DNA of 40,115 bases. Origin: Pseudomonadota bacterium. Its GTDB lineage: Bacteria; Pseudomonadota; Alphaproteobacteria; Rhizobiales; Hyphomicrobiaceae. The stretch is from the NCBI GenBank assembly GCA_003242645.1, contig QGVC01000001.1, positions 1 through 40,115 of the forward strand, in the 5' to 3' direction. Made by a program: the position numbers and the translations under genes. Shown one piece after another: positions 24,582-32,268 of the stretch (positions are counted from its first letter, which is position 1; each line of letters starts with the position of its first letter). The notes beneath the pieces were generated by a model. It had not been told where the DNA came from. It ran no database searches and was given only the letters and a program-made list of their open reading frames with translations.

Positions 24582-25655
24582 ATGAGAGCAAAGGCTGCAG
24601 CCGCTGCCGGCGCGCTGGGCTTGGCATTGTTGGCAACACCAGGGCCGGTCGGGGCTGCCGAGACCATTTCTTTGCGAATTGGCGCCGGGCATCCGGCGGC
24701 GTCGACGTGGATCACGACGATCCGTGAGATTTTCATGCCGCGCTTTGCTGAGCGGGTAAAGGCCGAGACAAATTACGAAATACAATGGACGGAAGCGTGG
24801 GGCGGCTCGGTCTGTAAGCTCGGTGAGTGCCTTGAGGCAGTGGAATCCGGCTTGCTCGACATGGGGGAGCTGCAAACGCCTTTCGAGCCAGCGAAACTGA
24901 TGGCTCAAAACTTCTCCTACTTCGTGCCATTCGGTACTGGAGATCCGATCCTCGCTGCGGAGCTAAATCGTCGTACCTATGAGGAAGTGCCAGCTCTTAA
25001 GCAGATGCTTGAGGAGCGTTACAACCAGGTTTTCGTGGGAGTCGGCATCCTGAGCAACTACGGCCTGGTGACAACCTTCCAATGGGATAAGGTGGAGGAT
25101 CTCAAGGGCCAGAAAATTGCAGCCGCAGGGCCCAATATCCCGTGGGTCCAGTCGGTCGGCGTGGTGCCGGTGCAATCGAATCTCAATGAAGCTTATACGT
25201 CATTCCAGACGGGAGTCTATCACGGCTGGGTGATGTTTCCGGACGGCGTGACATCATTCCGTCTCGAGGAAGTCACCAAGCAGTTCACCATTACCGGATT
25301 CGGCGCCATCGCAACGCCGCTGCTGACGATCAACAAAGACACTTGGGACAGCCTACCGCCCGAAGTACAAAAGATCATGTTGGAGGTCGGCGCCGAGTGG
25401 AACAAGCGCGCTGGCGAATTCACGGCCGAACGGCAGAAGCAAGCTCTTGCCAAAATGAAGGAGGCGGGTCTCCGGATCAAGGAGCTTACCTTCGAAGAAA
25501 AGAAGGCTTGGGCTGCGAAGCTTCCCAACATTCCGAAAGAGCGTTACGAAGAAATGAAGAAATTGGGCCAGCCCGGAGAAGCCGTTTATCACTACATAAA
25601 GCTCCTCAAAGAAGCCGGTCATGAATTCCCGAGAGATTGGGAAGCCGAACGTTGA
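24582..25655 (+). CDS. TRAP transporter substrate-binding protein (DctP family)
   Basis: A periplasmic binding protein of 357 residues. A signal peptide ends near GAA before ETISLRIG. The DctP fold is evident from WTEAWGGSVCKLGECLEAVESGLLDMG, then YGLVTTFQWDKVEDLKGQKI, NEAYTSFQTGVYHGW and INKDTWDSLPPEVQKIM. Most family members have an arginine after DLKGLK (as in DLKGLKIR) that clamps the ligand carboxylate. Here the sequence is DLKGQKIAAAG, with Ala180 at that place, so ligand recognition must differ. Cys78 and Cys83 could form a small disulfide loop. It is the second gene of the BKACE operon, after a 31-bp gap, and a stem-loop follows its stop. Confidence 0.92.
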   Translation: MRAKAAAAAGALGLALLATPGPVGAAETISLRIGAGHPAASTWITTIREIFMPRFAERVKAETNYEIQWTEAWGGSVCKLGECLEAVESGLLDMGELQTPFEPAKLMAQNFSYFVPFGTGDPILAAELNRRTYEEVPALKQMLEERYNQVFVGVGILSNYGLVTTFQWDKVEDLKGQKIAAAGPNIPWVQSVGVVPVQSNLNEAYTSFQTGVYHGWVMFPDGVTSFRLEEVTKQFTITGFGAIATPLLTINKDTWDSLPPEVQKIMLEVGAEWNKRAGEFTAERQKQALAKMKEAGLRIKELTFEEKKAWAAKLPNIPKERYEEMKKLGQPGEAVYHYIKLLKEAGHEFPRDWEAER

Positions 25656-25667
25656 TCGGTAATAAAT

Positions 25668-25691
25668 GGCCGCGCCAATGACGGCGCGGCC
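25668..25691 (+). promoter_or_regulatory. Stem-loop between TRAP binding-protein and small-permease genes
   Basis: GGCCGCGCC (25668-25676) and GGCGCGGCC (25683-25691) form a perfect 9-bp stem with a 6-nt loop, 12 bp after the binding-protein stop. No T-run follows. It is positioned to stabilise the binding-protein message or partly block readthrough into the permease genes. It also covers an ATG at 25666 that might otherwise be taken as the permease start. Confidence 0.75.
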
Positions 25692-25710
25692 TTCCTCGGG
25701 AGAAACTGCC

Positions 25711-26205
25711 TTGAATCCGTACCACCGATTGCTTTCGACGCTGGATCTCGCCGCGAGCATCCTCGTTGCTGCTCTCATGGTGATAATTACCGCCGATGTG
25801 GCGGGAAGGGCTTTCTTTGGCCACCCCCTACATGGGATTCCCGAGCTGACGAAGTTTTCCGTCGTGTGCATGGTATGGCTGCAGATGGCGTATACGCTGC
25901 GGACGGGCAAGCATCTCCGCTCGACGCTGCTCCTGGACATGATGGGTGACACCGGTAGGCGTGCTATTCTTTTTCTGAATTGCGCGGTGGGCGCAATATT
26001 GATGGTGCTGATCGCGTATTACAGCTATCCCGAGATGCTGCGGTCTTGGCGCATCGGTGCCTTTGAAGGCGAGCATCCCGTGCGGATTCCGACGTGGCCA
26101 ATTTGGGCTATCGTTGTGGGCGGGTCGGCGCTGACGGCCTTTGAGTATGCGCGGCAGGCAATCAGTCTCCTCCTCGGCCGTGATGATGTGGAAGTAGATG
26201 CGTAA
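25711..26205 (+). CDS. TRAP transporter small permease (DctQ family)
   Basis: A four-helix membrane subunit of a TRAP importer, 164 residues from the chosen start. Hydrophobic helices begin at LDLAASILVAALMVIITADV, near FSVVCMVWLQMAY, at AILFLNCAVGAILMVLIAYY and at WPIWAIVVGGSALTAFEY. The DctQ-typical charged segment TGKHLRSTLLLDMM lies between helices 2 and 3. The frame opens at ATG 25666, but that codon lies just outside a perfect hairpin and lacks a ribosome site. TTG at 25711 has GGGAG eight bases upstream and begins with the natural LNPYHRLLS, so it is preferred. It holds the binding protein interface together with the large permease encoded next. Confidence 0.88.
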   Translation: MNPYHRLLSTLDLAASILVAALMVIITADVAGRAFFGHPLHGIPELTKFSVVCMVWLQMAYTLRTGKHLRSTLLLDMMGDTGRRAILFLNCAVGAILMVLIAYYSYPEMLRSWRIGAFEGEHPVRIPTWPIWAIVVGGSALTAFEYARQAISLLLGRDDVEVDA

Positions 26206-26236
26206 TCCGCATTGATGTAAGGACTAGGCGCCTACC

Positions 26237-27556
26237 ATGGATCCAACTGTAATTGGCCTGATTTCGATCGCCGCGCTCTTTGCGCTGATCCTCATCGGGT
26301 TCCACATCGGCATCGCACTGATGCTGACTAGCTTCGCTGGTGTATATTTCATTACCGGGCGCCTCACTGTCGGGGCCAATCTCCTTAAAACGACAGCATA
26401 CAGCGCAATTGCTGATTATGTATTCGCCATAATTCCGCTTTTCATATTTATGGGACTACTTACAACTGCTGCGGGAGCAACACGAGAGCTCTTTACATCG
26501 GCTGAACAGTTATTGAGACGGGTGCGCGGGGGCGTTGGTGTCGCGACTGTTGTTGCCAATGCCGTATTTGCGGCGATCACTGGAGTGTCAGTAGCGTCAG
26601 CTGCTGTATTCTCCAAACTGGCAGTGCCCGAAATGGAGCGGCTGAACTACGACCGGCGGTTTAGCCTGGGCATTGTTGCTTCCAGCGCCCTTTTGGGGAT
26701 GCTGATTCCGCCATCCATTCTTATGATCGTCTATGCCGTCCTTACCGAACAGTCGGTCGGCAAGTTGTTCGCGGCGGGTTTAGTTCCTGGCCTCCTGGTG
26801 GCCGGCGCCCTCTCGGCCGCCATTTGGGGAATGGTCACGCTCTGGCCGCGGCTTGGAGGAGTGGGTATCGAACGTCAGGAGGTTCCCGCGAGGGATCGGT
26901 ATTTGGCTATTGTGAAGCCGTGGCCGATTTATCTCTTGATTGCTTTGGTTTTGGGCGGGATTTACGGGGGGTTTTTTACACCTACGGAAGCTGGCGCAGT
27001 GGGCGCGTTCGGAGCTTTGTGCTTGCTGATTGCCCGGGGAAAGTTTTCGACGCGCGGAATGATTGACTTGCTGCTCGAAACGGGTAAGGCGAGCGCAAGC
27101 ATATTTTTCCTGCTGATCGCGGCCTCAATGTACAGCCGTATGCTAACACTTTCGAGGCTGCCGGCAGAGCTTACCGAGTGGATCATTCACCTGCAGGTGC
27201 ATCCGGCCGTAGTATTTCTTGCACTGATCGTCCTACTATTGATTCTCGGAATGATCCTCGACTCGGTCTCGATTCTGCTGTTGACGGTCCCGATCATCGC
27301 GCCTGTCGCAAGCGCGCTGGGATATGACCTCATCTGGCTCGGGATCGTCGTGATCATCACGGTGGAGCTCGGTTTGCTGACGCCGCCGTTCGGGATGGTG
27401 GTTTTCGCGATGAAAGCGGCACTGCCGGATTCCGTGAAGCTGGAAGACATCTACGCTGGCTCAGCTCCTTTCCTGATAGTGCTGCTGCTGATGCTGGCAG
27501 TGATCATCATGTTCCCGCAATTAACGCTGTTCGTGCCGAACCTGCTCTTCGGCTGA
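26237..27556 (+). CDS. TRAP transporter large permease (DctM family)
   Basis: The 439-residue ion-coupled transport channel. It has about 12 hydrophobic segments, with family landmarks FHIGIALMLTSFAGVYF, then FAIIPLFIFMGLLTTAAGATRELF, the GVSVASAAVFSKLAVPEM region, ASSALLGMLIPPSILMIVYA and FFTPTEAGAVGAFGAL. MILDSVSILLLTVPIIAP and ELGLLTPPFGMVVFAMKA follow near the end. The TRAP importer uses a sodium gradient, not ATP. It begins 31 bp after the small-permease gene. It completes the only full TRAP system in this window; the second TRAP-type binding protein at 35959-37002 has no permeases here. Confidence 0.95.
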   Translation: MDPTVIGLISIAALFALILIGFHIGIALMLTSFAGVYFITGRLTVGANLLKTTAYSAIADYVFAIIPLFIFMGLLTTAAGATRELFTSAEQLLRRVRGGVGVATVVANAVFAAITGVSVASAAVFSKLAVPEMERLNYDRRFSLGIVASSALLGMLIPPSILMIVYAVLTEQSVGKLFAAGLVPGLLVAGALSAAIWGMVTLWPRLGGVGIERQEVPARDRYLAIVKPWPIYLLIALVLGGIYGGFFTPTEAGAVGAFGALCLLIARGKFSTRGMIDLLLETGKASASIFFLLIAASMYSRMLTLSRLPAELTEWIIHLQVHPAVVFLALIVLLLILGMILDSVSILLLTVPIIAPVASALGYDLIWLGIVVIITVELGLLTPPFGMVVFAMKAALPDSVKLEDIYAGSAPFLIVLLLMLAVIIMFPQLTLFVPNLLFG

Positions 27557-27596
27557 ACCAAGTATCTCGTTCAACGCAAAAGAAAAGAGGATGAGT

Positions 27597-28550
27597 ATGG
27601 ACATAAAAGTCGGATTAGAAGCCATTGCAGAGGCGAGCAAGAAGCTGTCGAATTGGGGTCGCTGGGGCAAGGATGACCAGATCGGCACGCTTAACTTCGT
27701 TACGCCCGAGATGATCGTCGAGGCAGCGAAGCTCGTCCGCAAAGGCAAAGTTTTCGCACTTGGAATTCCGCTCGACTCCAACGGGCCACAAAACGGTCTT
27801 TTCGGCAGACGGTTCAATCCCATTCACCAGATGCTGGCGACGGGTACGGATGCGGTAGCCGGTCAGCAGGACTGGAATAAGATCCGCTACGCCGACGACA
27901 CCCTCATGCTTTGCGTGCAGGGCGCCACGCACTGGGATGCTCTCGGCCACGTCTTCTACGAGGACAAGGCGTATAATGGCCACGATGCCAGGCTGATCGA
28001 CTCGAGTGGCCTGAAGGTCCTAGGAATCGAGCATTCCAAGGACAAGATGGTTGGGCGCGGTGTGCTTCTCGATATTGCCCGCTTCCGCGGCGTCGATTGG
28101 CTGGAGGATGGCGAAGGCATATCGAACGACGAGCTCGATGCATGCGCCAAGGCCCAAGGCGTTGAGATCCGGCGGGGCGACTTCGTCATCATCCGGACCG
28201 GGCAGATGGAACGGTGCCTCAAGGAGGGCAACTGGGGCGGTTACGCTGGTGGCGATGCGCCCGGCGTGAAGTTCGAGAACTGCTACTGGTGCTATGAGAA
28301 GGAAATCGCGGCGATCTGCTCCGACACGTGGGGTGTGGAGGTTCGGCCGAACGAGACGACGGAAGCGAACCAGCCTTGGCACTGGGTCGTCATTCCGGCC
28401 ATGGGGCTCTGCATGGGAGAAATCTTCTATGTGAAGGAGCTTGCTGAGGATTGCGCGCAGGATGGCGTTTACGAGTTCTTCTTCGTTGGACCGCCGCTGA
28501 TCATCACGGGTGGCACCGGATCGCCGATCAATCCGCAGGCAATAAAGTAA
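27597..28550 (+). CDS. Cyclase-family metal-dependent hydrolase (kynurenine-formamidase-like)
   Basis: A 317-residue member of the cyclase family (PF04199 type), which includes bacterial kynurenine formamidase and isatin hydrolase and usually opens amides or strained rings with Zn or Mn. The metal motif HxGTHxDxxxH appears as GATHWDALGH, giving His112, Asp114 and His118. RRGDFVIIRTGQ and the Trp-His pair in EANQPWHWVVIPAMGL are further family regions. Two ATGs lie close together; the second, 27597, is six bases from AAAGAGG, the first touches it, so the second is preferred. It is the last gene of the BKACE/TRAP operon. It probably hydrolyses the imported compound, or a product of it, to the acid used by the cleavage enzyme; this is inference. 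Confidence 0.9.
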   Translation: MDIKVGLEAIAEASKKLSNWGRWGKDDQIGTLNFVTPEMIVEAAKLVRKGKVFALGIPLDSNGPQNGLFGRRFNPIHQMLATGTDAVAGQQDWNKIRYADDTLMLCVQGATHWDALGHVFYEDKAYNGHDARLIDSSGLKVLGIEHSKDKMVGRGVLLDIARFRGVDWLEDGEGISNDELDACAKAQGVEIRRGDFVIIRTGQMERCLKEGNWGGYAGGDAPGVKFENCYWCYEKEIAAICSDTWGVEVRPNETTEANQPWHWVVIPAMGLCMGEIFYVKELAEDCAQDGVYEFFFVGPPLIITGGTGSPINPQAIK

Positions 28551-28603
28551 GCGTTCAATTCGCAGGCACTCGGTGGCGTCTCGAAAAAACGCCATCCCTT
28601 CCT

Positions 28604-28647
28604 GAAAAAGATGGCCAAGGGTCAAGCTATTCCCTTGGCCAATTTTG
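28604..28647. terminator. Bidirectional terminator between BKACE operon and matB
   Basis: GGCCAAGGG (28613-28621) and CCCTTGGCC (28632-28640) make a perfect 9-bp stem. To the right it is followed by AATTTTG. On the opposite strand the stem is followed by ATCTTTTTC. It therefore has a T-run on both sides and can end transcription of the cyclase operon from the left and of matB from the right. Confidence 0.85.
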
Positions 28648-28749
28648 TTGAGCGTTCGTTCGAGAGCCGCAGATATCGCGGCTTTCCATCAGTCAGTTTC
28701 TCAAAGGCAGGGCGAGCTTGATTTTTTCAGCCCGACCGAAAAAGCTCCG

Positions 28750-30279
28750 CTATCCCGTAAACGTCTTTGCGAATTGGGCTCGGAGCTCGCCTTTTTGCAC
28801 CTTCCCCATCGCATTGCGCGGCAGCTCGTCTAGCACGAAAACCCGTTTCGGCAGCTTGAACTTGGCTAACCGATTGGAGAGGGCAGAGATGACTTCGGCT
28901 TCGCTGGGAACCTTGGCTCCGGGTTCAGGTGTCAGGATAGCGATCACGCCTTCCCCAAAATCCGGATGAGGAACGCCGACCACGGCCGACTCGTTAACGC
29001 CCGGCAGAGCGTTCAGCTCTTCCTCGATCTCTTTGGGATAGACGTTGAACCCGCCGGAAATGATGAGATCTTTCGCGCGGCCCACAATCGTTACTCGGCC
29101 ATCCTCTGCCATGGTGGCAAGGTCGCCGGTAATGAAATAGCCGTCGGGCCGAAACTCCTCCTTCGTCTTCTCGGGATTGCGCCAGTACCCTTTGAAGACG
29201 TTTGGCCCTTTGACCTCCAGAACGCCGACCTCGTTTGGAGGAAGAATCTTGCCGTCCTGAGAGGCGACCCGCACTGAGATCCCGGGCAGAGCATAACCCA
29301 CCGTGCCAGCAATCCTCTCGCCGCCCCTGTACGGGTTCGAGGTGATCATGCCGGCTTCGGTCATACCGTACCGCTCGAGGATCTTGTGCCCGGTGCGGGC
29401 CTCGAACTCCTTGTGAGTTTCAGCAAGGAGCGGCGCCGAGCCGGAGATAATCAGCCGCATGCGAGCGCAGTGCTCCCTGCCGAACGCCGGGTTACCGAGA
29501 AGTCGTGTGTAGAAGGTCGGCACGCCCATCATCACCGTGGCTTCCGGCATGTGCCGCATGACGGCTTCAAGATCGAATTTTGGAAGCCAGATCACTCGCG
29601 AGGTGTTGAGAAACGTCGTATTGAGCGCGACGAACAGCCCGTGCGTGTGGAAGATGGGGAGCGCATGGAGCAACACGTCACCGGGCTCGAAGCCCCAGTA
29701 CTCGTGCAGGACCTCTGCATTCGAGGACAAATTGCGGTGGGTGATCATGGCGCCCTTGGAGCGCCCCGTCGTCCCAGAGGTGTAAAGCAGGGCTGCCAGG
29801 TCGTCCGAATCCCGCTCGACGGTACGATGCTCTGTGCTCTGGCCGCGGGCTAGATCGGTCAGCGATCCGGAACCGTCCGCCTCCATTGTCGCGATCTTGG
29901 CAGTGCCTAGCTCAGCAGCAATCGGCTCCACGTGCGGAAGCTTCTCGCCTGGCACGACGATGAGGGCTGGCTCGGCGTCTCTGATGAAATAGTCAAGCTC
30001 TGCAGCGGTATAGGCTGTGTTGAGCGGGTTATAGACTGCGCCAATCTTCAGCGTAGCAAGATACAGGTGGACGTTAGAAATCGATTTTTCGACCTGAACC
30101 AGAACGCGATCGCCCGGCTTGACGCCAAGTGCTGTCAGCGCGTTCGCCATGCGGGCAACGTCATCGAGCAGCTGGGAATAGGTCACGTCGGCGCCACCCG
30201 GTATCGAGAACGCTATAGTTGAGCCGGCGGCGCGGAACCGCTCTTCGAATGCCGCGTAGAGATTTCCTTCGATCGCCAT
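28750..30279 (-). CDS. matB: Malonyl-CoA synthetase
   Basis: MatB activates malonate (and often methylmalonate) with ATP and CoA to malonyl-CoA. It has 509 residues, the rhizobial MatB length. The phosphate loop YTSGTTGRSKG is near residue 166. The substrate and motif-5 region is YGMTEAGMITSNPYRG followed by GTVGYALPG, matching MatB closely. ITGDLA lies near 373, and the C-terminal catalytic lysine is in RNAMGKVQKG. No matA or matC is present. It is downstream of an MFS transporter on the same strand, which might supply malonate or another acid, and ends at a bidirectional terminator. A related short dicarboxylate or aryl acid is possible, but MatB is the best fit. Confidence 0.88.
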   Translation of the reverse strand: MAIEGNLYAAFEERFRAAGSTIAFSIPGGADVTYSQLLDDVARMANALTALGVKPGDRVLVQVEKSISNVHLYLATLKIGAVYNPLNTAYTAAELDYFIRDAEPALIVVPGEKLPHVEPIAAELGTAKIATMEADGSGSLTDLARGQSTEHRTVERDSDDLAALLYTSGTTGRSKGAMITHRNLSSNAEVLHEYWGFEPGDVLLHALPIFHTHGLFVALNTTFLNTSRVIWLPKFDLEAVMRHMPEATVMMGVPTFYTRLLGNPAFGREHCARMRLIISGSAPLLAETHKEFEARTGHKILERYGMTEAGMITSNPYRGGERIAGTVGYALPGISVRVASQDGKILPPNEVGVLEVKGPNVFKGYWRNPEKTKEEFRPDGYFITGDLATMAEDGRVTIVGRAKDLIISGGFNVYPKEIEEELNALPGVNESAVVGVPHPDFGEGVIAILTPEPGAKVPSEAEVISALSNRLAKFKLPKRVFVLDELPRNAMGKVQKGELRAQFAKTFTG

Positions 30280-30408
30280 GAGCTTTGCCGTCTTGGTTCA
30301 GAACTTCCAGATCACCAGCCGAGGGCAGGCGGATAAAACGCTTTTTGGCCGCGATAGGCAAGGCCAGGGCGTCAATTAGAAGTCGCGTCGATCCCCCGGC
30401 GGACGGGA

Positions 30409-31704
30409 TCACGCTCGCTGCTGGGCGGCAAAATCTTGCGTCGATGGCTCGGGTACGACGTCGCTCGCACTTGGGGGCGCACCTTCCGCACGCGGATCGA
30501 GCTCGAAGACGAGGGGGGTGGTCTTGGGCACTGCGACAAAGACTTCCTTGTGCTCCACCGGCAATGTCGGTCGCAGTCTGGCCCGGACCACCATGATGAG
30601 CGTGATCAGCAGGTGCGCTGCTGCCGTGTGCAGGAAGAGCGCGCCATGACCCGCTACGCTCATGATGTAGCCGGCAACGAGCGGACCGAGCACGGCGCCG
30701 ATCGAAAAGGTGAGCAGCAAGCCGCTTGAAACCTCGATGGCGCGCTTCTTGTGCACCAGATCGTTCGCGTGTGCCACGCAGAGGGTATAGATCGGGAAGG
30801 CGCTGCAGCCCCAGAGCACCGCAAGTGGCATGATGGCGATCGGGCTGCTGGTGCTCAGCACGTAAAGCCCAATCCCTGCTATCGCCCCGGTGGCGCCGAG
30901 GATCACCAACAACGGCCGCCGGCCGACCCGGTCAGACAAGTAGCCGATCGGCCAGAGGCTGGCAGCTCCGCCGAGAACCGCCAACGCCATGAACATCGCA
31001 ACCTCGGCGACAGAAAAGCCTGCGCTGCGCCCGTAAAGCGGAGCGAGCGCCCAGAATGCGCCGTTGACGACTCCGTTGAAGAAGCAGCCAGCAACAGCCG
31101 CCGGCGAGACGCCGATGAGCCAGGCCAGCCGCAACTTGGCGGTCCGCGAGGGAACGGGTGCGTTTGTTCTGGTGAGTGCAACAGGTACGGCGGCCAGCGA
31201 ATAGAGAATTGCGACCAGCGAGAAGAGCTGGAAATCGCTGGGGCTTCCAACCGCCATCAACTGCATGCCCAGCGTCACCACCGTCAGGTTCAGGACCGTG
31301 TACGACGCAAGCACGCGGCCCCGCGTTTCGATGGTCGATGCACCGCTCAACCAACTCTCGATGCTCATGAAGAGGCCAGCGAAGCAGAGGCCATTGAGGG
31401 CCCGGAGAGCGGACCACGAAATAGGCTCCGTCAGGATAGCGTGCAGCAACGGCGTGATCGTCACGATCGCCGTGAACGCGACGAAAGCGCGGATGTGGCC
31501 GACGCGGGCAATCACTGAGGGACCCACAAAACAACCCGCAACCAAGCCGGCATAATAGGCTGACCCAAGAAGACCGATTTCGAGCCGGGAGAACTGCTCG
31601 ACGTCGGCGCGCACGGGAATGAGCACGTTGAGCAGACCGTTCCCCATCAGAAGAATGGCCGCGGCTATGAGAAGTGCGGTTACGGGTCTGAGAACGCCGG
31701 CCAT
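30409..31704 (-). CDS. MFS transporter (YcaD-like)
   Basis: A 431-residue major-facilitator protein with 12 predicted hydrophobic helices. Segments resembling the E. coli YcaD group include NGLLNVLIPVRADVEQFS, LGSAYYAGLVAGCFVGP, then GLFMSIESWLSGAS with the ESWL motif, and a MFS signature loop SDRVGRRPLLVILG after helix 6. The soluble C-terminal tail (about 395-431) is not conserved. AGGGAC precedes the ATG. It lies 45 bp after the NUDIX gene and 129 bp before matB on the same strand. The substrate and even the direction of transport are unknown. Confidence 0.9.
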   Translation of the reverse strand: MAGVLRPVTALLIAAAILLMGNGLLNVLIPVRADVEQFSRLEIGLLGSAYYAGLVAGCFVGPSVIARVGHIRAFVAFTAIVTITPLLHAILTEPISWSALRALNGLCFAGLFMSIESWLSGASTIETRGRVLASYTVLNLTVVTLGMQLMAVGSPSDFQLFSLVAILYSLAAVPVALTRTNAPVPSRTAKLRLAWLIGVSPAAVAGCFFNGVVNGAFWALAPLYGRSAGFSVAEVAMFMALAVLGGAASLWPIGYLSDRVGRRPLLVILGATGAIAGIGLYVLSTSSPIAIMPLAVLWGCSAFPIYTLCVAHANDLVHKKRAIEVSSGLLLTFSIGAVLGPLVAGYIMSVAGHGALFLHTAAAHLLITLIMVVRARLRPTLPVEHKEVFVAVPKTTPLVFELDPRAEGAPPSASDVVPEPSTQDFAAQQRA

Positions 31705-31749
31705 GTCCCTGCGGTGGTCTGCGCGATGTGCGATATTGAGGCGACTCGA

Positions 31750-32160
31750 TCAGCTTTTGGACATACGAGTCACATCCGCCAGGATTTTGGCGTGATCAAA
31801 GGCCAGCGGCAATCTGCGCCAGTTTGCAACCCACTGGGCGGATGCCGCGTCGTCCCCCGCCTCCAGCTTAGTGGAGCGTACGCGTGTGAGGAACACGACG
31901 GAAGCTGTGTGACCGCGGGGATCGCGATTGGGATCCGAGTAGACGCCGACAAGTTTTAGCCGACCGGCTTTGACGCCGGTTTCCTCCAGCAGCTCCCGCC
32001 GGCAGGCGTCTTCTACCGTCTCTCCAATGTCTACGAAGCCTCCGGGAAGAGCGAAGTGGCCTTTGAACGGCTCATTCTTGCGCTGAATAAGGAGCACCTC
32101 GCCACGGGGGTTGAGAACGACGCAGTCGACCGTCAGCAACGGCGTTTTGGGAGGAGGCAC
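31750..32160 (-). CDS. NUDIX hydrolase
   Basis: A 136-residue enzyme that cleaves nucleoside diphosphates linked to another group. The complete NUDIX box G-x5-E-x7-REUxEExGU is at residues 41-63, with the metal-binding Glu56, Glu59 and Glu60, preceded by WGHFALPG-like GHFALPGG. ADP-ribose, oxidised nucleotides or NAD(H) are typical substrates; the sequence does not choose between them. The start is GTG, supported by the VDCVVLN first strand nearby. It lies between the IOR gene and the MFS gene in the same direction and may be a housekeeping passenger in the run. Confidence 0.92.
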   Translation of the reverse strand: MPPPKTPLLTVDCVVLNPRGEVLLIQRKNEPFKGHFALPGGFVDIGETVEDACRRELLEETGVKAGRLKLVGVYSDPNRDPRGHTASVVFLTRVRSTKLEAGDDAASAQWVANWRRLPLAFDHAKILADVTRMSKS

Positions 32161-32268
32161 GGGCGATCTCCAAGGCTTGGGTTATCGCGCCAATATTCAC
32201 CCGATGTCCTTGGGAGAGAAAAGCGGCTGCCGATGTGTATTTTTCCGCTGCCGTAGAGTTCGCGTGAG

